Part shown: piece by piece, positions 1-7,536 of the stretch
Layout of the letters: each line of letters begins with the position of its first letter
How positions within the stretch are numbered: position 1 is the stretch's first letter
Origin: Gemmatimonadota bacterium
Lineage (GTDB): Bacteria; Gemmatimonadota; Gemmatimonadetes; Gemmatimonadales; GWC2-71-9
NCBI GenBank assembly: GCA_024640185.1
Contig: JAHEFN010000086.1
Location: 1-8,569 of the forward strand
DNA length: 8,569 nt
Direction of reading: 5' to 3'
Notes under the pieces: generated by a model
Database searches by the model: none
What the model was told of the DNA's origin: nothing
What the model saw: only the letters and a program-made list of their open reading frames with translations
Translations under genes and position numbers: made by a program

Positions 1-1
1 C

Positions 2-256
2 AACTGCATCAAGCTGGTGCCCGGAGAGGACGAACGCGGCAATCGCTATCCGCTCATCTACGAGATCGACGAGTTCCGGTGCGTCTTCTGCGGGTATTGC
101 CAGGAGGTCTGCCCCGAGGAGGCGATTCACGTCGGCGTGCACTACGAGAACGCCGAGTATTCCCGCGACCGCTTTGTGTACGATCACGAACGGCTGGCCG
201 CCCAATCTCACCCCGTGTCGACCCTCTGGGACCCGACCGACCCGAGGGGGGAGTAA
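2..256 (+). CDS. nuoI: NADH-quinone oxidoreductase subunit I (NuoI), 3' part only
   Basis: NuoI is the ferredoxin-like subunit of complex I. It holds two [4Fe-4S] clusters that pass electrons along the peripheral arm toward the quinone site. Only the C-terminal 84 codons are visible, and the start and the first cluster motif lie left of the window. The reading frame is open from base 2. A complete second-cluster motif, CVFCGYCQEVCP, is encoded at 80-115 with the C-x2-C-x2-C-x3-CP spacing of 8Fe ferredoxin domains. The upstream NCIKL probably belongs to the tail of the first-cluster loop. The following HYENAEYSRDRFVYD segment and the PVSTLWDP ending resemble the usual NuoI tail. An internal GTG at 17 is in frame but would cut the domain, so it is not the start. 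The TAA stop abuts nuoJ. The identification is firm from motif and neighbours. Confidence 0.95.
   Translation, partial: NCIKLVPGEDERGNRYPLIYEIDEFRCVFCGYCQEVCPEEAIHVGVHYENAEYSRDRFVYDHERLAAQSHPVSTLWDPTDPRGE
244..253 (+). promoter_or_regulatory. Ribosome binding site of nuoJ
   Basis: A purine-rich GAGGGGGGAG run lies inside the last codons of nuoI, with 3 bases between its end and the GTG at 257. The core GGGGG is about 7 bases upstream. It supports the GTG start immediately after the nuoI stop. Confidence 0.6.
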
Positions 257-817
257 GTGGACGTGGTGCAGATCGTTTTCTGGTGCTTCGCCGGCTGGGC
301 GATCCTCTCGGCGTTGCTGTGCGTCACCCGGGCCAACCCGATCAGCTCCGCGCTCTGGCTGGTCTCGACGATGTTCTCGCTGGCGGGGATCTTCATCCTC
401 CTGCACGCCGAGTTCATCGCCGCGATCCAGGTGCTGGTCTACGCCGGCGCCGTCATGGTGCTGTTCCTCTTCGTGATCATGCTGCTCAATCTCGAGGAGA
501 CCCCCAGGGACTGGAATCGGTGGATGTTCTGGCTGGCCGGGGCTGGCCTCTCGATTCTCCTCGCGGCCCAACTGGTCGCCCTTCGCGGCTACTCCCCACA
601 ACGACTCGCCAATGAGTTCTCCTCGATGCCGAGCCCCGATCCGGGCCTGGTCTTCCCGGAGGGGGCCGTGGCACGGCAGGCGGTCGAGGCACGCGGGGTG
701 GTGGGCGCCCTCGCCGAGCCGTTGTTCCAGGGCTACCTGATCCCGTTCGAGATCACCTCGATCCTGCTGTTGGCCGCGGTGATCGGTGCCGTGGTCCTTT
801 CGAAGAAGAGGCTCTGA
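257..817 (+). CDS. nuoJ: NADH-quinone oxidoreductase subunit J (NuoJ)
   Basis: NuoJ (ND6 homologue) is a membrane subunit at the junction of the peripheral and membrane arms of complex I. One of its helices changes shape during coupling. The product is 186 aa, close to the E. coli length as I recall it. Five hydrophobic segments are visible, at about residues 6-24, 31-50, 54-78, 89-109 and 162-182. The third contains the family signature QVLVYAGAVMVLFLFVIM, with Tyr62 and Gly64 in the conserved flexible-helix stretch. The N-terminal ANPISSALWLV and C-terminal YLIPFEITSILLLAAVIGAV stretches are also typical. The GTG start directly follows the nuoI stop and has a strong ribosome binding site. 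The stop TGA overlaps the nuoK ATG by one base, which implies coupled translation. No anomaly was seen. Confidence 0.96.
   Translation: MDVVQIVFWCFAGWAILSALLCVTRANPISSALWLVSTMFSLAGIFILLHAEFIAAIQVLVYAGAVMVLFLFVIMLLNLEETPRDWNRWMFWLAGAGLSILLAAQLVALRGYSPQRLANEFSSMPSPDPGLVFPEGAVARQAVEARGVVGALAEPLFQGYLIPFEITSILLLAAVIGAVVLSKKRL
806..811 (+). promoter_or_regulatory. Ribosome binding site of nuoK
   Basis: AAGAGG in the last codons of nuoJ lies 5 bases before the nuoK ATG at 817. It supports that start, which shares one base with the nuoJ stop codon. Confidence 0.55.
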
Positions 818-1113
818 TGCTGCTCGGACCCTCGCTGGCCGTCTCGGCCATTCTCTTTGCCATCGGCGTGGCGGGTGTGCTGATCCGCCGCAACGCCATC
901 GTGGTGTTCATGTGCGTCGAGCTGATGCTCAATGCGGTGAACCTCACCTTCGTCGCCCTCTCCGAGGTCCACGGGATGGGCGGACAGATCATGGTGTTCT
1001 TCGTCATGACCGTGGCGGCCGCCGAGGCGGCCGTCGGACTGGCGATCATCCTGGCGATCTTCCGACACACCCAGTCGGTCGATCTCAAGTCGCTCAACCT
1101 CCTCAAGGGCTGA
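817..1113 (+). CDS. nuoK: NADH-quinone oxidoreductase subunit K (NuoK)
   Basis: NuoK (ND4L homologue) is a small three-helix membrane subunit. Its buried glutamates form part of the proton path linking the quinone site to the antiporter-like subunits. The product is 98 aa, the usual size. Three hydrophobic helices are seen at about residues 6-23, 27-49 and 58-82. Glu35 in the FMCVELMLNAVNL motif and Glu70 in the VAAAEAAVGLAII motif correspond to the two functionally important membrane glutamates of E. coli NuoK (positions 36 and 72 there). Both are present, so the E-channel looks intact. The ATG start overlaps the nuoJ stop. The gene ends 2 bases before the nuoL start. Confidence 0.97.
   Translation: MLLGPSLAVSAILFAIGVAGVLIRRNAIVVFMCVELMLNAVNLTFVALSEVHGMGGQIMVFFVMTVAAAEAAVGLAIILAIFRHTQSVDLKSLNLLKG
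1105..1109 (+). promoter_or_regulatory. Ribosome binding site of nuoL
   Basis: AAGGG in the last codons of nuoK lies 6 bases before GTG 1116. It decides the nuoL start. The reading frame stays open upstream to about 786, but that part is only an out-of-frame reading of nuoJ and nuoK. Confidence 0.6.
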
Positions 1114-1115
1114 CG

Positions 1116-3086
1116 GTGGCGCGCTTCGCGTGGTTGACGATTCTTCTCCCGCTGCTGGGGGCCCTGGCCAACGGCTTCCTTGCGGCCCGGCGTCCCTCGG
1201 CGAAGAGACTCGTCTCGCTGATCGGCCCCGGGGTGCTGCTGGCCGCCTTCGCGGTGGCGATCGGGGCCGCGATCGAGGTGGCCGGGACCGAGGAGGCGAT
1301 CCGGATCCAGTTGTGGACCTGGATGCCGGTCACCGAGCGACTGCATATCGACCTGGCGCTTCAGTTGGACCGGCTCTCGGTGGTGCTGCTGTTGGTGGTC
1401 ACCGGCGTGGGGTCGCTGATCCATCTCTTCTCCATCGGCTACATGCGTTCCGACCCGGGGTATGCGCGCTACTTCGCCTACCTCAACCTCTTCGTCGCGT
1501 TCATGCTCATCCTGGTCCTCGGCGCCTCCCTGCCGGTGTCGTTCATCGGGTGGGAGGGGGTGGGGCTCTGTTCCTACCTGCTCATCGGCTTCTGGTTCGA
1601 GGTAGACGCCAACTCCGATGCGGGGAAGAAGGCCTTCCTGGCGAACCGGATCGGCGACTTCGGCGTGTTGGTCGCCATGTTCCTGATCTGGTGGACGCTC
1701 GGCACCCTCGACTACGCGGGGATCGACGCCACGGCCGCGGCCACACTGCCCCTGGGCGGCACCCTGGCCACCGTGATCGCCTTGCTCCTCTTCCTCGGCT
1801 GCACCGGAAAGAGCGCCCAGATCCCCTTGTTTGTCTGGCTCCCCGATGCGATGGCCGGCCCGACGCCGGTCTCGGCCCTGATCCACGCTGCCACCATGGT
1901 GACCGCCGGGGTGTTCCTCGTGGTCCGGACCGGCGTGCTCTTCTCCCTCGCGCCATTCGCGATGGAGATCGTGGCGATCACCGGGGCGCTGACCGCCTTC
2001 TTCGCCGCCACCATCGGCCTGCGGCAGTACGACATCAAGAAGGTGCTGGCCTACTCCACCGTCTCCCAGCTGGGATACATGTTCCTGGCGGTGGGGTCGG
2101 GAGCCTGGACAGCCGGCATCTTCCACTTGGTCACCCACGCCTTCTTCAAGGCGCTGCTCTTTCTTGGCGCCGGCAGCGTGATCCATGCGATGCACCATGC
2201 CCATCATGCCGTCGGGGCCCATGATGACGCCCAGGACATGCGGAACATGGGCGGGCTGCGCACGGCGATGCCATGGACCTTCCGATTGATGATGATTGCC
2301 ACCTTGGCCATCGCCGGGGTGCCCGGTCTCTCGGGCTTCTTCTCCAAGGATGAGATCCTCGCCTCGGCGTTTGCCCGGGGGGATCACTCGACCGTCTATC
2401 TCGTCGCCTGGGGCCTCGGGGTCGCCGCGGCCCTGATGACGGCGTACTACATGGCCAGGTTGATGGCGATGACCTTCTACGGGACGTTCCGTGGGGGGGG
2501 CGAGGTTGAGGGGCATCTGCACGAGGCGCCGGCGGTGATGACCGGTCCGCTCGTGGTCCTCGGCGGCCTCTCCCTGGTGGGCGGCCTGCTCAACCTGCCG
2601 GCAGTTGTCGGCGGTGGACAGTGGCTCGAGCACTGGCTCGAACCGGTGCTGGCCCCGGCGAATCTCCTCCTCGATCCGTTGCACTTGCCACACGGCACCA
2701 CCGAGTACCTGCTGCTCGGCGGCGCCATCCTCATCGCCGTCGTCGGGTTGACCCTGGGATTCAGGATGACGCTCGGACGGCCGATCCCCTTGCCGGCCGA
2801 CACCCCGGCCCCCCGTGGCCTCGCCCGGCTGCTCGAGGGGAAGTATTTCGTGGACGAGTTCTACCAGCGTGTCATCGTCGGCCCCCTGGTGTGGTTCTCG
2901 AAGACCGTGCTCTGGCGGGGATTTGACCAGTTCGTCATTGATCGAATTGCCGTGGCCGGGAGCGCCCGATTGGCGCAGGGACTCGGCTGGCTCGGTTCAC
3001 GCCTCCAGACGGGCCAGGTGGCGCTCTATGTCTCCCTCTTCGCCGTGGGGGCCGTGTTGGTCCTCCGCGCCCTGATCGGGGGCTGA
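1116..3086 (+). CDS. nuoL: NADH-quinone oxidoreductase subunit L (NuoL), distal proton-pumping subunit
   Basis: NuoL (ND5 homologue) is the distal antiporter-like subunit of complex I. It pumps protons and braces the membrane arm with a long lateral helix. From GTG 1116 the product is 656 aa, somewhat longer than E. coli NuoL (613 as I recall). Key features present are Glu147 in GWEGVG, Lys232 in CTGKSAQIPLFVWLPDAM, His257 in SALIHAATM, Lys345 in HAFFKALLF and Lys411 in GFFSKDEI. These match the Glu, Lys and His residues of the proton channel in characterised NuoL. The C-terminus shows a hydrophobic helix at about 531-550, then the amphipathic lateral-helix region from about 574 (GKYFVDEFY) to 634, then an anchor helix at about 636-655. 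A histidine-rich loop insertion occurs at residues 357-369. The gene sits 2 bases after nuoK and 3 before nuoM. Confidence 0.97.
   Translation: MARFAWLTILLPLLGALANGFLAARRPSAKRLVSLIGPGVLLAAFAVAIGAAIEVAGTEEAIRIQLWTWMPVTERLHIDLALQLDRLSVVLLLVVTGVGSLIHLFSIGYMRSDPGYARYFAYLNLFVAFMLILVLGASLPVSFIGWEGVGLCSYLLIGFWFEVDANSDAGKKAFLANRIGDFGVLVAMFLIWWTLGTLDYAGIDATAAATLPLGGTLATVIALLLFLGCTGKSAQIPLFVWLPDAMAGPTPVSALIHAATMVTAGVFLVVRTGVLFSLAPFAMEIVAITGALTAFFAATIGLRQYDIKKVLAYSTVSQLGYMFLAVGSGAWTAGIFHLVTHAFFKALLFLGAGSVIHAMHHAHHAVGAHDDAQDMRNMGGLRTAMPWTFRLMMIATLAIAGVPGLSGFFSKDEILASAFARGDHSTVYLVAWGLGVAAALMTAYYMARLMAMTFYGTFRGGGEVEGHLHEAPAVMTGPLVVLGGLSLVGGLLNLPAVVGGGQWLEHWLEPVLAPANLLLDPLHLPHGTTEYLLLGGAILIAVVGLTLGFRMTLGRPIPLPADTPAPRGLARLLEGKYFVDEFYQRVIVGPLVWFSKTVLWRGFDQFVIDRIAVAGSARLAQGLGWLGSRLQTGQVALYVSLFAVGAVLVLRALIGG
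3078..3082 (+). promoter_or_regulatory. Ribosome binding site of nuoM
   Basis: GGGGG within the last codons of nuoL lies 7 bases before the nuoM ATG at 3090. It supports that start. Confidence 0.5.
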
Positions 3087-3089
3087 GCC

Positions 3090-4649
3090 ATGCAAGCCTT
3101 CCTGGCATCGATCGGCTACGAGCACTGGATCCTCCACGTCCTGCTGGCGTTGCCGATGGCGGCCCTGCCGCTGGTGCTCCTGCTGCCGGTCCGGTTCGCT
3201 CGGTGGATCGCCCTCACGGTGGCCCTCACCGAGATGATCCTCGGCCTCGGCCTCTGGTGGGCCTTCGACGCGTCCAATCCGGCCCTGCAGTTCGTCACCG
3301 ACGTGCCGTGGCTCGAGCAGTTCGGCATCGGCTATCGGGTGGGCGTCGACGGCCTCTCGGTGATGATGGTGCTCCTCTCGGTGGTGATGATGCCGCTGGT
3401 CGTCTGGGGGAGTTGGAAGGGGATCGACACCAAGCAGCGGGGCTTCTATGCGCTGCTGCTGGCGCTGAAGACCGGCATGCTCGGCGTCTTCCTGGCGCTC
3501 GACATGTTCCTCTTCTACATGTTCTGGGAACTGCTGCTGATCCCGATGTACTTCACGATCGGCATCTGGGGCAGCAGCAACCGGCTCTACGCCGCGACCA
3601 AGTTCGTCATCTACACCTTCGTCGGCTCGCTGCTGATGCTGGTGGCGATTCTGTGGATGGTGAAGATCGTCGGCGATGCCACGGGCACCTATTCGTTCGC
3701 CTACACCCACCTGCTCGCCAATTCGCAGGCACTGGCGCCGTATGGCTCATGGCTGTTCGTCGCGTTCGCCCTCGCCTTTGCCGTCAAGGTCCCGATCTTC
3801 CCGTTCCACACCTGGCTCCCGGATGCCCATACCGAGGCGCCGACGGCCGGTTCCGTCGACCTCGCCGTGATCCTGCTCAAGATGGGCACCTATGGGTTCC
3901 TGCGGTTCGCGATTCCATTCTTCCCCGCGTTCGCCCTCTCCGACGCCGTCGGGCTGACCATGGCGACGCTCGCGGTCGTAGGGATCATCTACGCCGCGCT
4001 CGTGGCGATGGTCCAACCCGACCTCAAGCGGCTGGTCGCCTACTCATCGGTCTCCCACCTGGGGTTCGTGATCCTGGGGATCTGGGGGAGTACCGTGGAG
4101 AGCGTCCAGGGCGCCATCATGGTGATGATCTCGCACGGCATCTCGACGGGAGCGCTCTTCTTCATCATCGGGATGCTCTATGAGCGGCGGCACACGCGGA
4201 AGATCGCCGACTACGGCGGCCTCGCCCGGGTGGCCCCGCTGATGGCGACCGCCTTCGTGATCACCGCCTTCTCCTCGATCGGCTTGCCGGGGCTCAACGG
4301 CTTCGTGGGCGAATTCCTGGTGCTGATCGGTTCCTTCGGTCGCTACCCGATCCTGGTGGTCTGTGCCACCACTGCCGTGGTCTTCTCGGCAGCCTATCTC
4401 CTCTGGGCCACGCAGCGGGTGTTCTTCAACCGGTTCACCAACCCGAAGAACGAGGGCATCGGTGACCTCTCCGGCCGCGAGATCGCCGTGCTGGCCCCGC
4501 TCATCGCCGCCATGATCTGGATCGGGCTCTATCCGGGACCGATCCTCCGGCGGACGGAGGCCTCCGCCCGACAGTATGTCGAGATGGTGGAGAGTTATCT
4601 GCCCCCGGCGGAACCGATCATTGCGAATCGGACGGGGGGCCAGCCGTGA
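3090..4649 (+). CDS. nuoM: NADH-quinone oxidoreductase subunit M (NuoM), antiporter-like proton pump
   Basis: NuoM (ND4 homologue) is the middle antiporter-like proton-pumping subunit of the complex I membrane arm. The product is 519 aa, a normal length, and is hydrophobic throughout with about 14 membrane helices expected. Visible hallmarks are Glu147 in FYMFWELLLIPMYF, Lys233 in AVKVPIFPFHTWLPDAH, the EAPTAGSVDLAVILLKMG segment with Lys264, and the KRLVAYSSVSHLGF motif of the second half-channel. Glu464 in SGREIAVLAP is in the region of the terminal helix glutamate, an assignment made without an alignment. The acidic Asp257 within the channel segment also occurs in E. coli NuoM, so it is not unusual. 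The ATG start is supported by an upstream G-run. The last codons overlap nuoN by 4 bases (GTGA). Confidence 0.97.
   Translation: MQAFLASIGYEHWILHVLLALPMAALPLVLLLPVRFARWIALTVALTEMILGLGLWWAFDASNPALQFVTDVPWLEQFGIGYRVGVDGLSVMMVLLSVVMMPLVVWGSWKGIDTKQRGFYALLLALKTGMLGVFLALDMFLFYMFWELLLIPMYFTIGIWGSSNRLYAATKFVIYTFVGSLLMLVAILWMVKIVGDATGTYSFAYTHLLANSQALAPYGSWLFVAFALAFAVKVPIFPFHTWLPDAHTEAPTAGSVDLAVILLKMGTYGFLRFAIPFFPAFALSDAVGLTMATLAVVGIIYAALVAMVQPDLKRLVAYSSVSHLGFVILGIWGSTVESVQGAIMVMISHGISTGALFFIIGMLYERRHTRKIADYGGLARVAPLMATAFVITAFSSIGLPGLNGFVGEFLVLIGSFGRYPILVVCATTAVVFSAAYLLWATQRVFFNRFTNPKNEGIGDLSGREIAVLAPLIAAMIWIGLYPGPILRRTEASARQYVEMVESYLPPAEPIIANRTGGQP
4634..4639 (+). promoter_or_regulatory. Ribosome binding site of nuoN
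   Basis: GGGGGG near the nuoM 3' end lies 6 bases before GTG 4646. It supports the GTG start that overlaps the nuoM stop as GTGA. Confidence 0.5.
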
Positions 4650-6145
4650 CCATCGATCCCGGGACGCCACTCGGCGCCGTGCTGGCGCTCCTCCCCGAAG
4701 TGATCCTCACCGGCTGGGCGCTGGTGGTCCTCCTGCTGGTCGCCTGGCGACACAAGTCGGCCGGCGACTCCCGGCTGGTGGGGAACATCTCGCTGATCGG
4801 GTTCGCCCTGGCGCTGGCGGCAACCGGATGGATGGCCTCGCAGGGGGTGGCAGCCGAGGGATTGCCCCAGATGATCGCCCTCGACGGCTTCCGCTTCGCC
4901 AGCGACGCCCTGCTGCTGACCATCGCGGCCGGGGTGACCATCCTCTCGCTCCGATGGCTTGAGCGGCAAGGGATCCTGGCACCCGAGTACTACGTGCTGA
5001 TCATGCTGGCGACGGTGGGGATGATGCTCCTCGCGGGGGCGGTCGACCTGATCACCCTCTTCCTCGGGCTCGAGGTGATGTCGATCTCGGTCTACGTCCT
5101 GGCCGGCTACGACCGCACCAGGCGGGCCTCAGCGGAAGCGGCGCTCAAGTACTTCCTGATCGGGGCGTTCGCGTCGGGCTTCCTGCTCTACGGCATCGCG
5201 CTGATCTATGGCGCCACCGGCCAGTTCAACATGACGCTGATCGGTGCCCAGCTCGCCGCGACCGAGCCGACCCTGATGGCCCGGGCCGGGGTCGCCTTGA
5301 TGCTGATCGGGTTCGCCTTCAAGGTGGCCGCGGTGCCGTTCCATGCCTGGGCCCCGGATGTGTACGAGGGCGCCCCGACGCCGGTCACGGCCTTCATGGC
5401 CAGCGGCGTGAAGGCCGCCGCCTTCCTGGCGCTTGCTCGACTCCTGGCCGAGGCGTTCCCGGGCTACGTCGAGCTCTGGCGACCGGTCCTCTTCGGCCTC
5501 GCGGTGGCCACGATGCTGATCGGCAACCTGGTGGCGTTGGCCCAGCAATCGATGAAGCGGATGCTGGCCTACAGTGCCATCGGGCATGCGGGGTATCTCT
5601 TCCTCGCGCTCTGGGCCCATTCCGACGCCGGCACCGCGGCGGTGCTCGTCTACCTCCTGGCCTACTCGGTCACCACCGTGGCCGCCTTCGGCATCCTCGC
5701 CTCGATCGAGCGCGCAGGGGCCCGCACCGTCCTGATCAGCGACCTCGAGGGTCTCTACGCCGTGCGCCCCTTCGCCGCGCTCGGGATGACGATCTGCATG
5801 CTCTCCCTGCTCGGCTTCCCGGGGACCTTCGGGTTCATCAGCAAGTGGTACCTCCTCTCGGCGCCCTTGGGGGTCGGCGAGGTGTGGCTCCCCATCATCG
5901 CCATGGTCGCCAGCGGCATCTCCATCGGGTATTACCTCCCCGTCATTCTGGCGATGACGCTGAAGCCGACCCGGACCCGGCAGGCGCACCAGACCATCCG
6001 CTTCCCGCGACCGGCCAAGTTCGCCGTCGCGCTCTGCGTGATCGCCATCCTGGTGCTCGGGATCTGGCCACGCCCGGTCCTCGACTTCGCCAGCCACGAA
6101 GCGGTCCGACTCCGCCAGGTCGCCACCCCCATCCTCACTCGCTGA
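4646..6145 (+). CDS. nuoN: NADH-quinone oxidoreductase subunit N (NuoN), antiporter-like proton pump
   Basis: NuoN (ND2 homologue) is the antiporter-like proton-pumping subunit nearest the quinone end of the complex I membrane arm. The product is 499 aa, slightly longer than E. coli NuoN. Family hallmarks are Glu143 in LFLGLEVMSISVYVLAGY, Lys226 in GFAFKVAAVPFHAWAPDVYE, then GAPTPVTAFMASGVKAAAF with Lys256, KRMLAYSAIGHAGY, and GFISKWYLLSA with Lys400. These are the residue classes that form the proton half-channels in characterised NuoN. The GTG start overlaps the nuoM TGA by 4 bases, consistent with termination-reinitiation. This is the last nuo gene, and only 16 bases separate it from the mutase gene. 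No terminator-like hairpin is seen between them, so read-through is expected. Confidence 0.97.
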   Translation: MTIDPGTPLGAVLALLPEVILTGWALVVLLLVAWRHKSAGDSRLVGNISLIGFALALAATGWMASQGVAAEGLPQMIALDGFRFASDALLLTIAAGVTILSLRWLERQGILAPEYYVLIMLATVGMMLLAGAVDLITLFLGLEVMSISVYVLAGYDRTRRASAEAALKYFLIGAFASGFLLYGIALIYGATGQFNMTLIGAQLAATEPTLMARAGVALMLIGFAFKVAAVPFHAWAPDVYEGAPTPVTAFMASGVKAAAFLALARLLAEAFPGYVELWRPVLFGLAVATMLIGNLVALAQQSMKRMLAYSAIGHAGYLFLALWAHSDAGTAAVLVYLLAYSVTTVAAFGILASIERAGARTVLISDLEGLYAVRPFAALGMTICMLSLLGFPGTFGFISKWYLLSAPLGVGEVWLPIIAMVASGISIGYYLPVILAMTLKPTRTRQAHQTIRFPRPAKFAVALCVIAILVLGIWPRPVLDFASHEAVRLRQVATPILTR

Positions 6146-6146
6146 C

Positions 6147-6154
6147 GGGGAGGA
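6147..6154 (+). promoter_or_regulatory. Ribosome binding site of the mutase gene
   Basis: GGGGAGGA (extending to GGGGAGGAG) in the 16-base gap after nuoN lies 7 to 8 bases before GTG 6162. It is the best Shine-Dalgarno match in the window. It fixes the mutase start and suggests independent initiation rather than pure coupling to nuoN. Confidence 0.75.
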
Positions 6155-6161
6155 GTTCGCC

Positions 6162-7532
6162 GTGCAGGTGCCCCGTTCCATCTTCCGCGAATACGACGTG
6201 CGCGGTGTCGTGGGGAGCCAACTCACCCCCGCGTTGGCCGAGCACCTCGGTCGCGCGGTGGCCACGGTTGGTGCGGCGCACTTCGGCCGCGCGGTCACGC
6301 TCGCGGTGGGACGCGACAACCGACCGTCCGGGGCCGACCTCTCGGCGGCGGTGCGACGCGGCATCGCGATGGCCGGCGGCACCGCCATCGACGTCGGCGA
6401 GATGCCGACGCCGGCGCTCTACTTTGCGATCGAGGCCTTGCCGTCCGACGGCGGGATCCAGGTCACCGGCTCCCACAATCCACCGGAGTTCAACGGCTTC
6501 AAGATGGTGCTTGCCGGCGGCGCCCTGCACGGCGACGCCATCGCCGACCTCCACCGACGGATCATCGAAGAGGAGTTCGCCACCGGGACCGGTCGTGAAG
6601 CCAGCGACGGGTCGATCCTCCGACGGTATCGCGAGGCCATCGTGGCACGGCATCAGCTCGCCCGTCCCGTCAAGGTGGTGGTGGATTGTGGCAATGGCGT
6701 CAGCGCCCTGGTCGCCATCGAGACGCTCCGCGCCCTCGGTGCCGAGGTGGTGCCGCTGTTCGCCGACAGTGATGGGAGCTTCCCCAATCATCATCCCGAT
6801 CCGAGCGTCCCCGAGAACCTGGTCGACCTGCAGGAGGCGGTGCTCGCCCACGGTGCCGAGCTGGGGATCGCCTTTGATGGCGACGGGGATCGGATCGGGG
6901 CCGTCGATGAGGCCGCCCGACTGATCTTCGGTGATCAATTGCTGGTGGTCTTCGGGCGTGACGGCGTTCGGCGGTTCGGCCGTGGCATCCCGGTGATCTT
7001 CGACGTGAAGTGCTCCGAACAGCTCCCCGCCGCGCTGCGCGATGCTGGGGCACGACCGGTGATGTGGAAGACCGGCCACTCCCTGATCAAGGCCAAGATG
7101 AAGGACGAGCAGTCGCCACTCGCCGGGGAGATGAGCGGGCACATGTTCTTCGGTGGCGACTGGTTCGGCTTCGATGATGCCCTTTTCGCCGCGGCCCGGT
7201 TGTTGGAAATCGTCTCGCGAGAGGGCGGGGGACTGGCGACTCTGCTCGCCGACCTACCCGAGACCTTTGCCACACCCGAGATCAGGGTGCCCTGCAGCGA
7301 TGAGACCAAGTTCGCCGTGGTGGCGGAGGCGGCGAGCGACTTCGGGACCCGGTACGCGGTGAACACCATCGATGGCGTGCGGATTGCCTGGGCGGATGGT
7401 TGGGGCCTGCTCCGGGCTTCGAACACGCAGCCGGTGTTGGTACTCCGCTTTGAGGCCTCCTCGGCCGAGCGCCGTGACGCCCACCAGCAGGAAGTGATGG
7501 CGTGGCTCGCGGAGCGCGGCATCACCGGCTGA
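6162..7532 (+). CDS. algC: Phosphomannomutase/phosphoglucomutase (AlgC-type alpha-D-phosphohexomutase)
   Basis: This cytoplasmic enzyme interconverts mannose- or glucose-6-phosphate and the 1-phosphates through a phosphoserine. It feeds GDP-mannose and UDP-glucose pathways for LPS, exopolysaccharide or glycogen. The product is 456 aa, close to Pseudomonas AlgC (about 463). All four active-site loops are present: the catalytic Ser104 in TGSHNPP; the metal-binding loop with Asp239, Asp241 and Asp243 in DGDGDR; the sugar-specificity loop GEMSGH with Glu323, Ser325 and His327; and the phosphate loop with Arg418, Ser420, Asn421 and Thr422 (RASNT). The N-terminal FREYDVRG and the FPNHHPDP and MWKTGHSLIK stretches also match the bifunctional PMM/PGM branch. 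That fits dual specificity better than a glucosamine mutase (GlmM). Exact substrate preference cannot be read from sequence. The GTG start has a strong ribosome binding site. The gene probably sits in the nuo transcript. Confidence 0.92.
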   Translation: MQVPRSIFREYDVRGVVGSQLTPALAEHLGRAVATVGAAHFGRAVTLAVGRDNRPSGADLSAAVRRGIAMAGGTAIDVGEMPTPALYFAIEALPSDGGIQVTGSHNPPEFNGFKMVLAGGALHGDAIADLHRRIIEEEFATGTGREASDGSILRRYREAIVARHQLARPVKVVVDCGNGVSALVAIETLRALGAEVVPLFADSDGSFPNHHPDPSVPENLVDLQEAVLAHGAELGIAFDGDGDRIGAVDEAARLIFGDQLLVVFGRDGVRRFGRGIPVIFDVKCSEQLPAALRDAGARPVMWKTGHSLIKAKMKDEQSPLAGEMSGHMFFGGDWFGFDDALFAAARLLEIVSREGGGLATLLADLPETFATPEIRVPCSDETKFAVVAEAASDFGTRYAVNTIDGVRIAWADGWGLLRASNTQPVLVLRFEASSAERRDAHQQEVMAWLAERGITG

Positions 7533-7536
7533 CCCC

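Noticed and set aside
786..1115. A possible N-terminal extension of NuoL starting at ATG 786.
   Set aside because: The extension is an out-of-frame reading of nuoJ and nuoK, Arg-rich and not hydrophobic. The true NuoL N-terminus begins at GTG 1116 after AAGGG.
753..2693. A 646-codon open frame on the minus strand opposite nuoJ, nuoK and nuoL.
   Set aside because: The product is low-complexity, rich in His, Gly, Arg and Glu, with no recognisable domain. It lies opposite clearly conserved nuo genes. Long antisense frames are expected in high-GC DNA because of third-position codon bias.
3858..3860. Asp257 within a membrane segment of NuoM (GSVDLAVILLK), where many family members have Ile or Val.
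   Set aside because: As I recall, E. coli NuoM has the same GSVDLAG sequence at this position, so it is a normal variant.
6146..6161. A possible operon boundary with a terminator or promoter between nuoN and the mutase.
   Set aside because: Only 16 bases are present and most of them form the Shine-Dalgarno. There is no inverted repeat, T-run or room for a promoter.
5129..6388. A 419-codon open frame on the minus strand opposite nuoN and the mutase start.
   Set aside because: It has the same biased composition and no domain, and it crosses the nuoN-mutase junction opposite two well-supported genes.
6135..7142. A 335-codon open frame on the minus strand opposite the mutase.
   Set aside because: It is a shadow of the mutase, whose four active-site loops are all intact on the plus strand. 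No ribosome binding site or family motif supports the antisense product.
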